A DNA stretch of 64,000 nt, from the NCBI GenBank assembly GCA_028277225.1, contig JANQHB010000033.1, forward strand, positions 62,001-126,000, read 5' to 3'. The translations under genes and the position numbers were made by a program. Positions 45,164 to 54,909 of this stretch are shown piece by piece; position 1 is the stretch's first letter, and each line of letters starts with the position of its first letter. The stretch is from Chlorobium sp. (GTDB taxonomy: Bacteria > Bacteroidota > Chlorobiia > Chlorobiales > Chlorobiaceae). The notes beneath the pieces were generated by a model. That model was given only the letters and a program-made list of their open reading frames with translations, had not been told where the DNA came from and did not search any database.

Positions 45164-45778
45164 ATGGTCAAGCATATCGTACCCATCGGGTTGTTTCTCT
45201 GTTTCGGCTTGTTTATAAGTCTTCAGCAGGCCGCCGCTCAATCAAACAAACAGTCTCAGACAACTGTCGGAAAAACAAATGTATCCATTGTCCTTCCCGA
45301 TCTGATTATCCTTCACTACTATTCAGGTCTGACACTCAATTTCGAGCAATTCTCTTCTGCGGAAAATACAGGTTCGGCAGAATTCGACGTCCAGTGGAAC
45401 GGCGAAGCGGAAAGTTCAGACGAACTCACAGGCGAAAATACTGAACTTAACCTCCCGGACAATGTCTCTCTTGATCTGCCGAATGTCTGGGCCATTCGTG
45501 GACTATCTCCTTCCGGCAATGCGAAGGTGTCCATCTCTGTCAACAACAGAGTCCTCACCTCCGGTCCGTCAAAGATCTATATCGAAGAGGGTGCCGGAAA
45601 CATTCAGATTGACGATAACCGCGGCCATTCCGGAACCTCAATCAATGCGAGCCTCAACGGAATCACTGCCTCCGAAGCGACTATCGGCAATGTCCGCATC
45701 ACCCTGAACTTCTCGGAAACAACAAGAGCCGGCCTGCATACAGGCGGCCAGTATAAAATCACCGCTGAAACGATCTGA
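45164..45778 (+). CDS. pilin-like subunit 1 of a chaperone-usher system
   Basis: A 204-residue secreted protein with a signal peptide (to about residue 25, QQAAAQ). The mature body is a beta sandwich with IVLPDLIILHYYSGLTLNFE, DLPNVWAIRGLSPSGNAKVS and a C-terminal strand GLHTGGQYKITAETI. It is a clear paralogue of the next gene; both share HYYSxLTLNFE, PNVWAxRGxSxSGxAxVS and the xSGxHxGGQYxITA end. The C-terminal xGxYxxT strand resembles archaic (CsuA/B, spore-coat-U) pilins. Sequence-level assignment rests mainly on the chaperone-usher genes downstream. Confidence 0.72.
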   Translation: MVKHIVPIGLFLCFGLFISLQQAAAQSNKQSQTTVGKTNVSIVLPDLIILHYYSGLTLNFEQFSSAENTGSAEFDVQWNGEAESSDELTGENTELNLPDNVSLDLPNVWAIRGLSPSGNAKVSISVNNRVLTSGPSKIYIEEGAGNIQIDDNRGHSGTSINASLNGITASEATIGNVRITLNFSETTRAGLHTGGQYKITAETI

Positions 45779-45934
45779 GAAACCTTCCAGCACCCGTCTC
45801 CTCGAATTCCTTTCTCTTCGCAAGACATTTTCATTACATCCGTTATTGACGGATTCCTTTTATTAAAACGTAATTATTTCTATTTTTTTAATCGTAATAT
45901 GAATCTACTTCCCCTAACCCCAAAAACCATTATC

Positions 45935-46561
45935 ATGATGCTCAAGAGGATTACGTCAATTGCTCTTTCCGTTCTCTTTGCAGTATCCTTCACGGTTACC
46001 TCGTTTGCAAACATTGAAGGTGGTGGCGGCAAAGAATCAAGCAGCGGAACAGCAAAGGTAACCGCAAATGTTCCCCAGTTCATTGTACTGCATTACTATT
46101 CGAATCTCACACTCAATTTCGAAACTCCGACATCCGAGGCGCTTGCTGAAGGTGACAATACGATGTCAGTATCCTGGGAAGGGAAAACGGCAGGTGACGA
46201 GCTTACGACTGCAAGCCTGATGGATGCCAAAAATCTCGAACTTGATGGAGGCACGACAACCGTCACAATGCCGAATGTCTGGGCAGTGAGGGGATTTTCG
46301 AGAAGCGGCACAGCCCGTGTCTCGGTCACGATACCAAGTGGCGGTGATGTTCTGAAGCTCGACGAATCGGAAATCAGCATGTCGAATGTCAAGGTAAATG
46401 ATGGAAAAAGCAGTGACGCTACGATCATAACCAATCTTGGTGGCATTGCGAAAAGCTCTGCTACCTTCGGCGGCATTGAGCTGGATCTCGACTTCACCAA
46501 TACCAAACGATCGGGAAGCCATATCGGAGGGCAGTATACGATAACCGCTTCGGCTATCTGA
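45935..46561 (+). CDS. pilin-like subunit 2 of a chaperone-usher system
   Basis: A 208-residue secreted protein with a signal peptide (MMLKRITSIALSVLFAVSF, cleaved near SFA). It is a paralogue of subunit 1: VPQFIVLHYYSNLTLNFE, MPNVWAVRGFSRSGTARVSV and the end SHIGGQYTITASAI. A Gly/Ser-rich N-terminus (IEGGGGKESSSGT) could be the donor-strand region. ATG 45935 is chosen because it starts the signal peptide; the open frame begins at 45899. It is 156 bases after subunit 1 and only 13 before subunit 3. Confidence 0.72.
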   Translation: MMLKRITSIALSVLFAVSFTVTSFANIEGGGGKESSSGTAKVTANVPQFIVLHYYSNLTLNFETPTSEALAEGDNTMSVSWEGKTAGDELTTASLMDAKNLELDGGTTTVTMPNVWAVRGFSRSGTARVSVTIPSGGDVLKLDESEISMSNVKVNDGKSSDATIITNLGGIAKSSATFGGIELDLDFTNTKRSGSHIGGQYTITASAI

Positions 46562-46574
46562 GCACGTGCCGGCA

Positions 46575-47195
46575 ATGATCAAATTTTTGAAGCAAAAAAG
46601 ATGCCTTGTCTGGCTGACTGCTCTGTCTACATTCCTGTGTACGGTTAGTTTGGCCAACAAGGCATTTCCTGCCGATCAACTGAAAATCTACAAAAACCGC
46701 ACTCTCGAGGCTGTCACACTCAATGAAATAGGTATTTCCGGAAAAGAAGTATCAACGGCTCTATCCCCTGTTGAAGTGGATGCCACATGGGACGGTGGTT
46801 CTATCAATACACCCGGGATATTTCTCGAACAGGTATATGGATCGACAACGATAAGAAGAAGAGATGTCCTGCTATGGTACTACCAGTTCAAAAAAAACAG
46901 CGGCAATGATGACGACAATGAAAATGACGATGACCTTACCTATATAAACGGTCAGTCATTCCATGTCAATTACAGGGTTATCAGCAGAAGCGGTGTGGAA
47001 AATGCTCTTTCTCACAAAAAAGACCCTTCATCGCTCATCCTTGCCTACATCACCAAAAGGCCTGTAGAATGCGTCGATAGAGGCAAAAACAAGACACGCT
47101 GCCTCGGCAGGATTGATTTTGATTTTGACATTTCCCGGGCAAAAAAATCCGGCAAGTACCTTGGCTCCATCGAAGTAACAATCACAACACTCTGA
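46575..47195 (+). CDS. pilin-like subunit 3 (possible tip or adaptor)
   Basis: A 206-residue secreted protein with a signal peptide (to about residue 32). It is less similar to subunits 1 and 2 but ends in the same way, SGKYLGSIEVTITTL. It carries an Asp/Asn-rich insert NDDDNENDDD that could bind calcium, and a CVDRGKNKTRC segment whose two Cys could pair. A tip or minor-subunit role is inference. ATG 46575 is chosen; a GTG lies in frame at 46566. Confidence 0.65.
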   Translation: MIKFLKQKRCLVWLTALSTFLCTVSLANKAFPADQLKIYKNRTLEAVTLNEIGISGKEVSTALSPVEVDATWDGGSINTPGIFLEQVYGSTTIRRRDVLLWYYQFKKNSGNDDDNENDDDLTYINGQSFHVNYRVISRSGVENALSHKKDPSSLILAYITKRPVECVDRGKNKTRCLGRIDFDFDISRAKKSGKYLGSIEVTITTL

Positions 47196-47205
47196 AAAAA
47201 TCATC

Positions 47206-48051
47206 ATGAAAAAAGTACTTTTGTTGCTAATCATTGCTGTCCTGACAATGACGGCAAACGCATATGCAGAAGATGCCCCTCCTCCGGGTCAGATAGGTGT
47301 TTCGCCATCAATGCTTGAATTGTCTATCGGTTCGAAACCGGTAAACGAGTCGCTCAAGATTTTCAACCTCAAAAAGAAAACGACAAAAATCAATGTCGAA
47401 GTCTACAACTGGACTCTTGATGAAAACAATGATGTCAAGCTTCTGCCTCCAGCAGAACAGTCCCTTGACCAGTGGATGATAATCAATCCCAAGTCTTTCG
47501 TTCTTGAAGCAGGAAAAAGCCAGGTAGTTCGCCTTTCTATCCGTCCGCCTGTCAAACCTTCACCCGGCGAACACAGGGCAATCATCTACTTTACGGAAGA
47601 AAAAATGGAAACTGCAGAAGCCGGGGAAGAAGCACCGGTAGAAGTACTCTTCAAACTTGGTGTCGGCGTTTACGCAAATGCTGACCCGGTCAAAAATGCC
47701 GCCTCGCTATCAGCTCTTACCTTTGACAAGTCCGGTAATACCCTCAAAGCATCGATAGCCAACAAAGGCAATGTCCATTCTCGCCTGATTGGAACCTATT
47801 CCATCTGGAAAAAAGCTGCTTTTCCAGGGATCAAAACCGCCGAAAAACTGACATCGGATGGAACCGAAGGCAAATCTCCGGAAGGGCTTGTTGCATCAGG
47901 TCAGCTTAACCAGACACCGGTTCTGCCGGGCCATACAAGAACAATCGTGACCCGGTTGCCCGGAATGCCTGAATCCGGGTCTTATATCGTTGCCGTTTCC
48001 GGTTCGCTCGACGGGGAAAAAATCGAAAAAATCTATCCCGTTTCTCGCTGA
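47206..48051 (+). CDS. PapD-like periplasmic fimbrial chaperone
   Basis: A 281-residue secreted protein (signal peptide to ANAYAED) with the N-terminal PapD domain: IGVSPSMLELSIGSKPVNES, then KSFVLEAGKSQVVRLSIRPP, the G1-strand region with basic residue, and PGEHRAIIYFTEE. A longer C-terminal domain contains IANKGNVHSRLIGTYSIW. It would hold pilin subunits and deliver them to the usher. It starts 10 bases after subunit 3. The usher gene follows 16 bases later. Confidence 0.82.
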   Translation: MKKVLLLLIIAVLTMTANAYAEDAPPPGQIGVSPSMLELSIGSKPVNESLKIFNLKKKTTKINVEVYNWTLDENNDVKLLPPAEQSLDQWMIINPKSFVLEAGKSQVVRLSIRPPVKPSPGEHRAIIYFTEEKMETAEAGEEAPVEVLFKLGVGVYANADPVKNAASLSALTFDKSGNTLKASIANKGNVHSRLIGTYSIWKKAAFPGIKTAEKLTSDGTEGKSPEGLVASGQLNQTPVLPGHTRTIVTRLPGMPESGSYIVAVSGSLDGEKIEKIYPVSR

Positions 48052-48067
48052 ATCATAACGCAAGCGG

Positions 48068-50743
48068 ATGCCAATGAGGTTTATGCTGCGAACACTTGCA
48101 TTCACTCTCTTTATCGCTGGTCTTCAAAACTTCTTTTTTGCGATTATTGTTCAGGCTGCCGAAAAAAGGCAGCCTGAACCGCTTTTCGTAGAAGTTTTCT
48201 TCAACAAGATCTCTGCCGGAGATCATGACTGCTTCCGGCAGGAAGAAGCCTACTGGATTCCTTTTGACTTGTTTGTCAAGCAGACAGGATTGAAAGGTCA
48301 ACCGAACGACAAAGGAATCGTCTCCTATGAAACATCGCTCGGACAACTCTCATTCGATCCACGGACCCTGGCAACCTTTGAAGACACCAGGTACATATCG
48401 TTCAAACAGCTCGATTCGTCTTTCTTTGTCAAGGGACGATTTGTACAATCTGTTTTCGCGATCGCACTCGATGTCCCCTGGATTCCCGGCAAACGTTCAA
48501 AAAAGCTCAATAAAGCACCTGCCATCACGCCGGACATACCTGCTCCATCGAGTTCTCTTTCATTTATCCGCCTGGAACCTCAGCTATCGTATACATTCGG
48601 CTCAAAAAGCTTCAAGAGGGATATTCTTTTGGAATCCGGCGGAAGATTTTTAGGCGGAGTATGGGATATCACGTTCGAAGGAGATCCCACAACAACCTTG
48701 CCCCCTAACCGTTATCATTGGACAACATACAACGATCATCTTGCTTTCAGGGCGGGAACCGGGTCATCAGACCTCTACTCGCTTGTCGGCGACATGGACT
48801 TTACCGGTTTTCAGCTCGGATGGAATAACAAAACCATTCTCAGTCAGCTTGACTTCGAACGCTATTCGGACTCTGACGCATTTCTTTCGATTGACCGTTC
48901 ACAACAGCGAACGATAGAAGGCAACGCGCCGCCGGCATCGATAGCGGAACTCCGCATTGAAGGTATCGTTGTGGCACGTCAGCGTGTCGGACTTAACGGC
49001 AGGTTCGTGTTCCGTAACGTCAGAATGACATCCGACCTGAGAAAGACAGAAGTCTATCTCTACGAGAGAACATTGCGGCAGAAACCACTGGCAACCCTTG
49101 ATTATTCCATGTCTCTCATGAACCGCATGCTGCCCGCCCACGAGGTTCTTGTCAGAACCGGTGGCGGCGTGACCGGCAATCCTCTCGACCGGGAAGGGGA
49201 CGAAAATTATCTCTGGACGGGCTTCGGTCATATTCTCTACGGATTGAGCAACCGGATGACGTTTGAAACCGGAATCCAGTATAATCCCGAGAAAAGCGAT
49301 ATTGAGCTATTTGCCGGTACAGTGCTCGCGATAGGCGGCAATTTCGGTATCGGTATTTATGGAGCAAGATTGAAAAACCGCTACGCAACCGATCTCAAGC
49401 TTCAGGGAAACGGTCGCGACTGGTCACTTTCCTATCTCGGCAGCTACAGTCAAAAAGACTTTTCACAAATCGGCCGGGAGCAGCTTGTCAACCACTCCAT
49501 GCGGTTCAGTACCGGATTGTTCAAGCCATTCGATATCACCCTGTTCGGAAAATATGAAAAAAACGGTGATGCAAATCCCGACAAGTACCTGTTGCCCGGG
49601 CTAAACTGGTATGTCTTCCCGGGCCTTATACTTTCCGCGCTTCCCAATGACGATGAAGAATACAGGTATGAAGCAAACATGACTGTCACATCACGCAGTG
49701 ATCTCGCCGTCACCTATGAAGAGGATATCGTCAACGCTGACCTGAGCTACGACTTCGGAAACGCTCTGCAAAGCAGGGCACTTTATAAACATGCCATATC
49801 GACAGGAAGCAGCGTCGGCAGCGTCTATTTCGACTGGAATCCCGGAGGAAATCGTTATGACCTGATTCGCCTCGGTGTATCGAGAGCCGGAAAAGAAACC
49901 GGCTATTCGGTTGCCTGGAACAAGTTTTTCAACGCGGGCCTGCAGATGAGCCTTCAGTACAGCTATAACATGAATAACGCCTTGCAGCTCGAAACTGAAG
50001 AAACCTTTGAAAACCTGATACCGCCGGAAGCAAATCAGTATGTCGCCCTTGCACTGACCTGGGATATCGGCCGTTCCGGCAAGCGCTTCCTTCCGATCAA
50101 CCGCACGGCAATCAGCCATACCCGAGGCGGCATTGCCGGATCGCTGAAAATCATGAATGATTCGAAACTCGGTTCTTCAGATATTAATAATGTCAACATC
50201 CTGCTCAACCATAAAAAGCTCGGGCAGCGGCAGGTCGACGGATCGTTCTTTGTCGGCAACCTCAAACCCGGCGTATACGCTCTCGATGTCGACACTGAAA
50301 ACCTGCCCCTCGAACTGAATATTGAAAACAAATCCACCTATGTCGAAGTGCTCAATGGAGCCGTCACCGATGTCCTGATTCCGGTTTATGCCGAATATGC
50401 CGTAGCAGGCAAAGTTATCGACACCGGCGGAAAAGCGGTTGAGGACATAAAAGTCACCGTCACCGATAAAAACGGCAAGGCTGTTGACAGCCCCAGATCA
50501 AACATGTTCGGTTACTACAGCACAAAAGGATTACGTCCCGGCACCTATACCATCTCGGCTGCAGGTAAAAAACAATCCGTCACCGTTGCCGACAAATACC
50601 TTTACGGTATAGACTTCACTATAGAGAAGACTATCCCTGCGCCTGTCTTGCAGCCCTTTACGGATAGTACTGACAATGAGACTGCGAGCCCAAAATCGAA
50701 AGGACAGACGATCGAAGAAGAATCTTCAGCAACAGAGAAATAA
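48068..50743 (+). CDS. outer-membrane usher of divergent chaperone-usher system
   Basis: An 891-residue outer-membrane protein. After a signal peptide the N-terminal domain FVEVFFNKISAGDHDCFRQE and YWIPFDLFVKQTGL matches the usher N-domain pattern. A plug-like segment, IAELRIEGIVVARQRVGLNG, interrupts a long barrel-like region (residues 170-660). The C-terminus holds carboxypeptidase-regulatory-like beta domains (GGIAGSLKIMNDSKLG; VAGKVIDTGGKAVEDIKVT). It ends 2 bases before the converging cbiR stop. It is far from FimD/PapC in sequence and recalls TcfC/CooC-type alternate ushers. Confidence 0.75.
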   Translation: MPMRFMLRTLAFTLFIAGLQNFFFAIIVQAAEKRQPEPLFVEVFFNKISAGDHDCFRQEEAYWIPFDLFVKQTGLKGQPNDKGIVSYETSLGQLSFDPRTLATFEDTRYISFKQLDSSFFVKGRFVQSVFAIALDVPWIPGKRSKKLNKAPAITPDIPAPSSSLSFIRLEPQLSYTFGSKSFKRDILLESGGRFLGGVWDITFEGDPTTTLPPNRYHWTTYNDHLAFRAGTGSSDLYSLVGDMDFTGFQLGWNNKTILSQLDFERYSDSDAFLSIDRSQQRTIEGNAPPASIAELRIEGIVVARQRVGLNGRFVFRNVRMTSDLRKTEVYLYERTLRQKPLATLDYSMSLMNRMLPAHEVLVRTGGGVTGNPLDREGDENYLWTGFGHILYGLSNRMTFETGIQYNPEKSDIELFAGTVLAIGGNFGIGIYGARLKNRYATDLKLQGNGRDWSLSYLGSYSQKDFSQIGREQLVNHSMRFSTGLFKPFDITLFGKYEKNGDANPDKYLLPGLNWYVFPGLILSALPNDDEEYRYEANMTVTSRSDLAVTYEEDIVNADLSYDFGNALQSRALYKHAISTGSSVGSVYFDWNPGGNRYDLIRLGVSRAGKETGYSVAWNKFFNAGLQMSLQYSYNMNNALQLETEETFENLIPPEANQYVALALTWDIGRSGKRFLPINRTAISHTRGGIAGSLKIMNDSKLGSSDINNVNILLNHKKLGQRQVDGSFFVGNLKPGVYALDVDTENLPLELNIENKSTYVEVLNGAVTDVLIPVYAEYAVAGKVIDTGGKAVEDIKVTVTDKNGKAVDSPRSNMFGYYSTKGLRPGTYTISAAGKKQSVTVADKYLYGIDFTIEKTIPAPVLQPFTDSTDNETASPKSKGQTIEEESSATEK

Positions 50744-50745
50744 AC

Positions 50746-51546
50746 CTACCCGACAAAACGCATCATTTCCATGCAGGATGAGAGAAAATCCTTTTCAGAA
50801 AAAATTTCGATCGTCACAACCCTTGACTTGTCCGGATTATTACGCAACACCTTCATCACCATGTCAAGGATCTCCGGTCTCATATGCTCAAGTCCCCTGT
50901 GATCTTTTCCGTCGCAGATACCATGCAGATGAAATACCCGTGCGCGGTCAAGATAGCTCCGAAGATGGTCTTCCACAGAATATCCATAGAGTTCAAGATG
51001 ACCGATATCCAGCGTGACCGAAACGCCTGTCGCAGCGATGACGTCATCAAGGATCGAGATGGGATAGTTCAACGTCTCGACACAGCATGAAGAAGGATGA
51101 AGAGAGCGTGAGGAAAAAAATTCGTCAAGAGACTCATGAACGTGTTGCGCAAAACGTTCCTTTTCCGGTCGCGAAAACGTAGCCACGTTCATATCGGGGC
51201 CCGCTTCGGCATGCATGACGTAAGCCGATGGTTTGAGAACCCCGGTCAATTCGACCACCCTCCGGCATTTATCCAGAGATCGTTGCCGCACCGCCCTGTC
51301 GTGACTGCCAATATAGACATCGAGCGGCAGGTGAATCGAATAGGTAAGATCGTCGTGAACAGCGATTTCTTTCAATCTGCAGATATCTTCATCGGAGGGA
51401 AGATTGCTCATCTCGTCCGACTCGAACAGCACAATCTCTACATCATCAACCTTGTCTTTCAAATACTCGATATTCGGGATGATATCGGCCGGTATAATAT
51501 ATGAAGAGGTTCCGATCCTGAACGGGTATTTCTTCTTGCAACTCAT
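50746..51546 (-). CDS. cbiR: CbiR-like cobamide-remodelling phosphodiesterase
   Basis: A 266-residue TIM-barrel protein of the AP-endonuclease/xylose isomerase superfamily. The family blocks are [50 protein letters not shown] and [15 protein letters not shown], with metal-binding His, Glu and Asp. CbiR cleaves the nucleotide loop of cobamides so the lower ligand can be changed, which fits the nearby cobU, cobT and cobS, though the pilus operon separates them. Two extra fragments of its 5' end occur at 54856 and 63352. Confidence 0.8.
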   Translation of the reverse strand: MSCKKKYPFRIGTSSYIIPADIIPNIEYLKDKVDDVEIVLFESDEMSNLPSDEDICRLKEIAVHDDLTYSIHLPLDVYIGSHDRAVRQRSLDKCRRVVELTGVLKPSAYVMHAEAGPDMNVATFSRPEKERFAQHVHESLDEFFSSRSLHPSSCCVETLNYPISILDDVIAATGVSVTLDIGHLELYGYSVEDHLRSYLDRARVFHLHGICDGKDHRGLEHMRPEILDMVMKVLRNNPDKSRVVTIEIFSEKDFLSSCMEMMRFVG

Positions 51547-51583
51547 GATACTATCAATTATTTCTGTCTGCTCAACCGTTTCA

Positions 51584-52561
51584 CTAATATCCCAGTATGT
51601 AGGCGAATAGTAATGGCGCTGCTATAGTTGCATCTGACTCGATAATATATTTTGGGGTGTCGATATCCAATTTGCCCCATGTAATTTTTTCGTTAGGAAC
51701 AGCACCGGAATAAGATCCATAGCTTGTAGTCGAATCTGATATTTGACAAAAATAACTCCAGAATGGTGTATCGACACACTCCATATCCTGATAGAGCATC
51801 GGAACAACACATATAGGAAAGTCACCTGCAATTCCACCGCCAATTTGAAAAAATCCTATACCATTATCTCTTGTATTTTTTGTATACCAGTCTGCAAGCC
51901 AGGACATATATTCAATTCCTGACTTCATTGTAGACGCTTTCAGCTGTTTTTTAATACAATACGATGCAAAAATATTGCCCATTGTAGAGTCTTCCCAACC
52001 AGGAACAACAATTGGAATATTTTTTTGAGCCGCGGCCAGAACCCAACTGTCTTTCGGATCAATCTCATAATACTGCTCCAGGACTCCCGAAAGGATCATT
52101 TTGTACATATATTCATGAGGGAAAAAAGAGTCTTCGTTTTCATCGGCTTCTTTCCAAATTTCATATATATGCTGTTGCAGCCGTCTAAAAGCCTCCTCTT
52201 CCGGAATGCATGTGTCTGTAACCCTGTTCAGACCTTTATCAAACAATTCCCTTTCCTGACAAGATGTCAGGTTTCTATATTCCGGAATACGTTTATAGTG
52301 AGAATTAGCCACAAGATTCATGATATCTTCTTCAAGGTTAGCTCCGGTACATGATAGTATCTGAACCTTGTCTTGTCTGATCATTTCTGCAAGCGACTTG
52401 CCAAGTTCAGCGGTACTCATTGCTCCGGCAAGTGTAATCATCATTTTATTGCCGATTGTCAATTGTTCCTCGTATGCCTTGGCTGCATCGACAAGGGTAG
52501 CAGCATTAAAATGCCTGAAATGCCCAAGCATAAACTTCGATATTGGCCCTTTACTTGCCAT
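51584..52561 (-). CDS. deoxyhypusine synthase-like protein
   Basis: A 325-residue deoxyhypusine synthase-fold enzyme. It has NAD-site motifs [19 protein letters not shown] and [15 protein letters not shown], and [20 protein letters not shown]. The catalytic Lys is kept in ITWGKLDID (Lys297). Bacteria have no eIF5A target, so an aminobutyl transfer between polyamines (homospermidine-type) is more likely; this is inference. It is the third gene of the decarboxylase operon, overlapping agmatinase by 11 bases. Clearly AT-richer than neighbouring genes. Confidence 0.85.
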   Translation of the reverse strand: MASKGPISKFMLGHFRHFNAATLVDAAKAYEEQLTIGNKMMITLAGAMSTAELGKSLAEMIRQDKVQILSCTGANLEEDIMNLVANSHYKRIPEYRNLTSCQERELFDKGLNRVTDTCIPEEEAFRRLQQHIYEIWKEADENEDSFFPHEYMYKMILSGVLEQYYEIDPKDSWVLAAAQKNIPIVVPGWEDSTMGNIFASYCIKKQLKASTMKSGIEYMSWLADWYTKNTRDNGIGFFQIGGGIAGDFPICVVPMLYQDMECVDTPFWSYFCQISDSTTSYGSYSGAVPNEKITWGKLDIDTPKYIIESDATIAAPLLFAYILGY

Positions 52562-53408
52562 AAAACTTATAACTTAAGAGTTTATAATAGAGTTTTGAAA
52601 CGAGAAATCCGGGCGCCTTTACTCCTTCAAGGGGAGCAAATTCAACTATATCGAATCCTACAACGTTTTTACTTTCAAAAACCATTTTAAGATATTTTAT
52701 TACCGTATTCCAGTCAAAACCGCCAGGTTCTGGTGTACCGGTTGCAGGCATAACTGATGGATCAAATACATCCAAATCGATAGAGAGATACACGTCATCT
52801 GTCATTTTTTCTATTGATTGCCTCATCCATTCTGTTTTTGAATAGATATCTTCAGCAAAAAAACATGTATCGTAATCCAGATATTCTTTTTCACATACAT
52901 CCATACTTCTTATCCCTACCTGGATCAGGTTTGTATTCATACTTGCTCTGTGCATGGCACATGCGTGATTAAACTCGGAATTCATATATGACTTTCTTAA
53001 ATCTGCATGTGCATCCAGTTGTAATACGGACAGGTTTTCATATTTTTCAGAAAAAGCATCGATTATACCTATGCTTATAGAGTGTTCTCCACCTATAAAA
53101 CTGAGATATTTTCCTGTTTTTAACAACTCTTTCGTTTTTTGATAGACTTCAGAGTATACTTTCTCAGGACTGCTATTTTCTTTTATTGGCGGAAGTATAT
53201 GTATACCTTTTTTGTAGACTTCCGAATCTGTCTCTATATCGTATAGCTCCATATGCTCCGAGGCCTCAATAAAAGCATCGAAAGCTTTGTCTGCGCCCTT
53301 CCCCCAGGTACTTGTTCCATCATACGGAATAGATTGCAATAATACGGATGCGTTTTTATAGTCGGATTCATCCGACGATATACCTCCATAAACAGCATCT
53401 TTATTCAT
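52551..53408 (-). CDS. speB: agmatinase/ureohydrolase family protein
   Basis: A 285-residue ureohydrolase. Mn ligands are in GGEHSISIG, LDAHADLRKSY and SIDLDVFDPSVMPATGTPEP, the three canonical motifs. In this context it should convert agmatine to putrescine and urea. It overlaps both neighbours (8 and 11 bases), showing strict coupling to the decarboxylase and synthase. AT-rich. Confidence 0.9.
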   Translation of the reverse strand: MNKDAVYGGISSDESDYKNASVLLQSIPYDGTSTWGKGADKAFDAFIEASEHMELYDIETDSEVYKKGIHILPPIKENSSPEKVYSEVYQKTKELLKTGKYLSFIGGEHSISIGIIDAFSEKYENLSVLQLDAHADLRKSYMNSEFNHACAMHRASMNTNLIQVGIRSMDVCEKEYLDYDTCFFAEDIYSKTEWMRQSIEKMTDDVYLSIDLDVFDPSVMPATGTPEPGGFDWNTVIKYLKMVFESKNVVGFDIVEFAPLEGVKAPGFLVSKLYYKLLSYKFYGK

Positions 53409-54807
53409 TGTATCCTAATATTTTGAACATTTCGCCCACTGACTGTTCTTCCCTGTATACGGTGTCAACAATATTTCCCTGTTCATCTCTGTCAATGATA
53501 ACATGCATTGGCGACGGTATCAGACAATGTTTGATTCCTCCATAACCGCTTACCGAATCCTGGTAGGCACCGGTGTGAAAAAAACCAAGATACAGGGGCT
53601 CTTTTTCCTTTTCATCATAGATAGGCAAAAGCACCTCCTGATTTAAATCCTCAGAATTGTAATAATCAGAATGATCACAACTTATACCTCCGATATTGAC
53701 CCGTCCATATTCATTACCCCATTTATTAACAGGCAGCAAAATAAATTTTTCCTGTATAGACCATGCATCAGGTATAGTGTTCATCAGACTGTTATCGATA
53801 ATATACCATACTTCATTATCGTTTTGCTGTTTCTTTTCCAGTACCCTGAATATTATTGCACCGGACTCTCCCACTGTGTATTTACCAAATTCCGTATAGA
53901 TATCCGGCTCCGTAACATTATCTTCGGTACATGCAGTTTTTATATTTGACACCATTTTATTTATCATGTATTCATAGTTATACTCAAAGCCCAAATGATT
54001 TCTAACAGGAAAACCGCCTCCTAAATTGAAAGAATCCAATTTTTCACTTTCTTTTTTTAATTCAACATACAGTTTCAGGGCTTTTTGAAATTCACCCCAA
54101 TAGTATGGCGTATCATGAATTCCAGAATCCACAAAAAAATGCAGCATTTTAAGCTCTACATTTTCATCATCTCTTATATGTTTCTTAAAAAATTCAACTA
54201 TTTCTGAATGAGGAATGCCCAAACGAGACGTGTAATATGCGGATTTTACTTCCTCGTTTATTGACATCCGCATTCCAATCTTTACCTTATGCCTGTTTTT
54301 TAATTTTGACAGTCTGAAATATTCATTACTACTATCAAGTACAATAATTGAATTTTCAAAACCTATAGCCTGAAGCTCTATTATCTTTTTCAGATAATCA
54401 TCTGTTTTATAGCCATTGTGAATGATTTTTATGTCTTTTGTTATTTTTCCCTTATCATAAAGAGACAAAATAAGATCGATATCAAATGACGAAGATGTCT
54501 CCATATCCACATTATGCTTGACAGCTTCGTTTATGACGTGATAAAAGTGGTTGCATTTTGTACAATAACAAAAGTTATAAACACCTTTGTATGCATTGTT
54601 TTTTATAACCCGATTGAACAGATTTCTTGCTTTTTTTATCTGATCACCAATTTTAGGCAAATAGATAAAACGAAATGGCGTTCCATATTTTTTTATAAGA
54701 TGCTTTAAAGAAACACCATGGAATGTCAAATTTCCGTTTCGCAAATCAAAACCTTCCTGCGGGAAGTAATAACTTTGCTCTATCAAGTCAAAATATGTGT
54801 TTTTCAT
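53401..54807 (-). CDS. speA: arginine decarboxylase (alanine-racemase fold)
   Basis: A 468-residue fold III PLP decarboxylase. The PLP lysine is in YNFCYCTKCNHFYHVI, with a phosphate-binding block NLGGGFPVRN and the C-terminal GAYQDSVSGYGG and HCLIPSPMHVIIDRDE. The sequence and size (shorter than E. coli SpeA) follow the Bacteroidota biosynthetic arginine decarboxylase type (opening MKNTYFDLIEQSYYFPQEGF). Product agmatine would feed the next gene. A hand count of 54001-54060 gives 18 G/C in 60 bases, against 37 in 60 at 43561-43620, suggesting transfer. Confidence 0.85.
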   Translation of the reverse strand: MKNTYFDLIEQSYYFPQEGFDLRNGNLTFHGVSLKHLIKKYGTPFRFIYLPKIGDQIKKARNLFNRVIKNNAYKGVYNFCYCTKCNHFYHVINEAVKHNVDMETSSSFDIDLILSLYDKGKITKDIKIIHNGYKTDDYLKKIIELQAIGFENSIIVLDSSNEYFRLSKLKNRHKVKIGMRMSINEEVKSAYYTSRLGIPHSEIVEFFKKHIRDDENVELKMLHFFVDSGIHDTPYYWGEFQKALKLYVELKKESEKLDSFNLGGGFPVRNHLGFEYNYEYMINKMVSNIKTACTEDNVTEPDIYTEFGKYTVGESGAIIFRVLEKKQQNDNEVWYIIDNSLMNTIPDAWSIQEKFILLPVNKWGNEYGRVNIGGISCDHSDYYNSEDLNQEVLLPIYDEKEKEPLYLGFFHTGAYQDSVSGYGGIKHCLIPSPMHVIIDRDEQGNIVDTVYREEQSVGEMFKILGYNE

Positions 54808-54855
54808 GTTCTGATCGGGTTACGAGCCTTGCAAGGTTGTTGAAATCAGACAGGA

Positions 54856-54909
54856 TAATATATAGGAAGAGGTGCCGATCCTGAAAGGATATTTCTGCTT
54901 GAAGCCCAT
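54856..54909 (-). pseudogene. 5' fragment of a cbiR-like gene, copy 2
   Basis: From ATG at 54909 the minus strand reads [18 protein letters not shown], then diverges. The intact gene at 51546 starts [18 protein letters not shown]. Only 18 codons remain. It is in the same orientation as cbiR and lies just upstream of the arginine decarboxylase start, so it and intact cbiR bracket the three polyamine genes. Confidence 0.85.
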
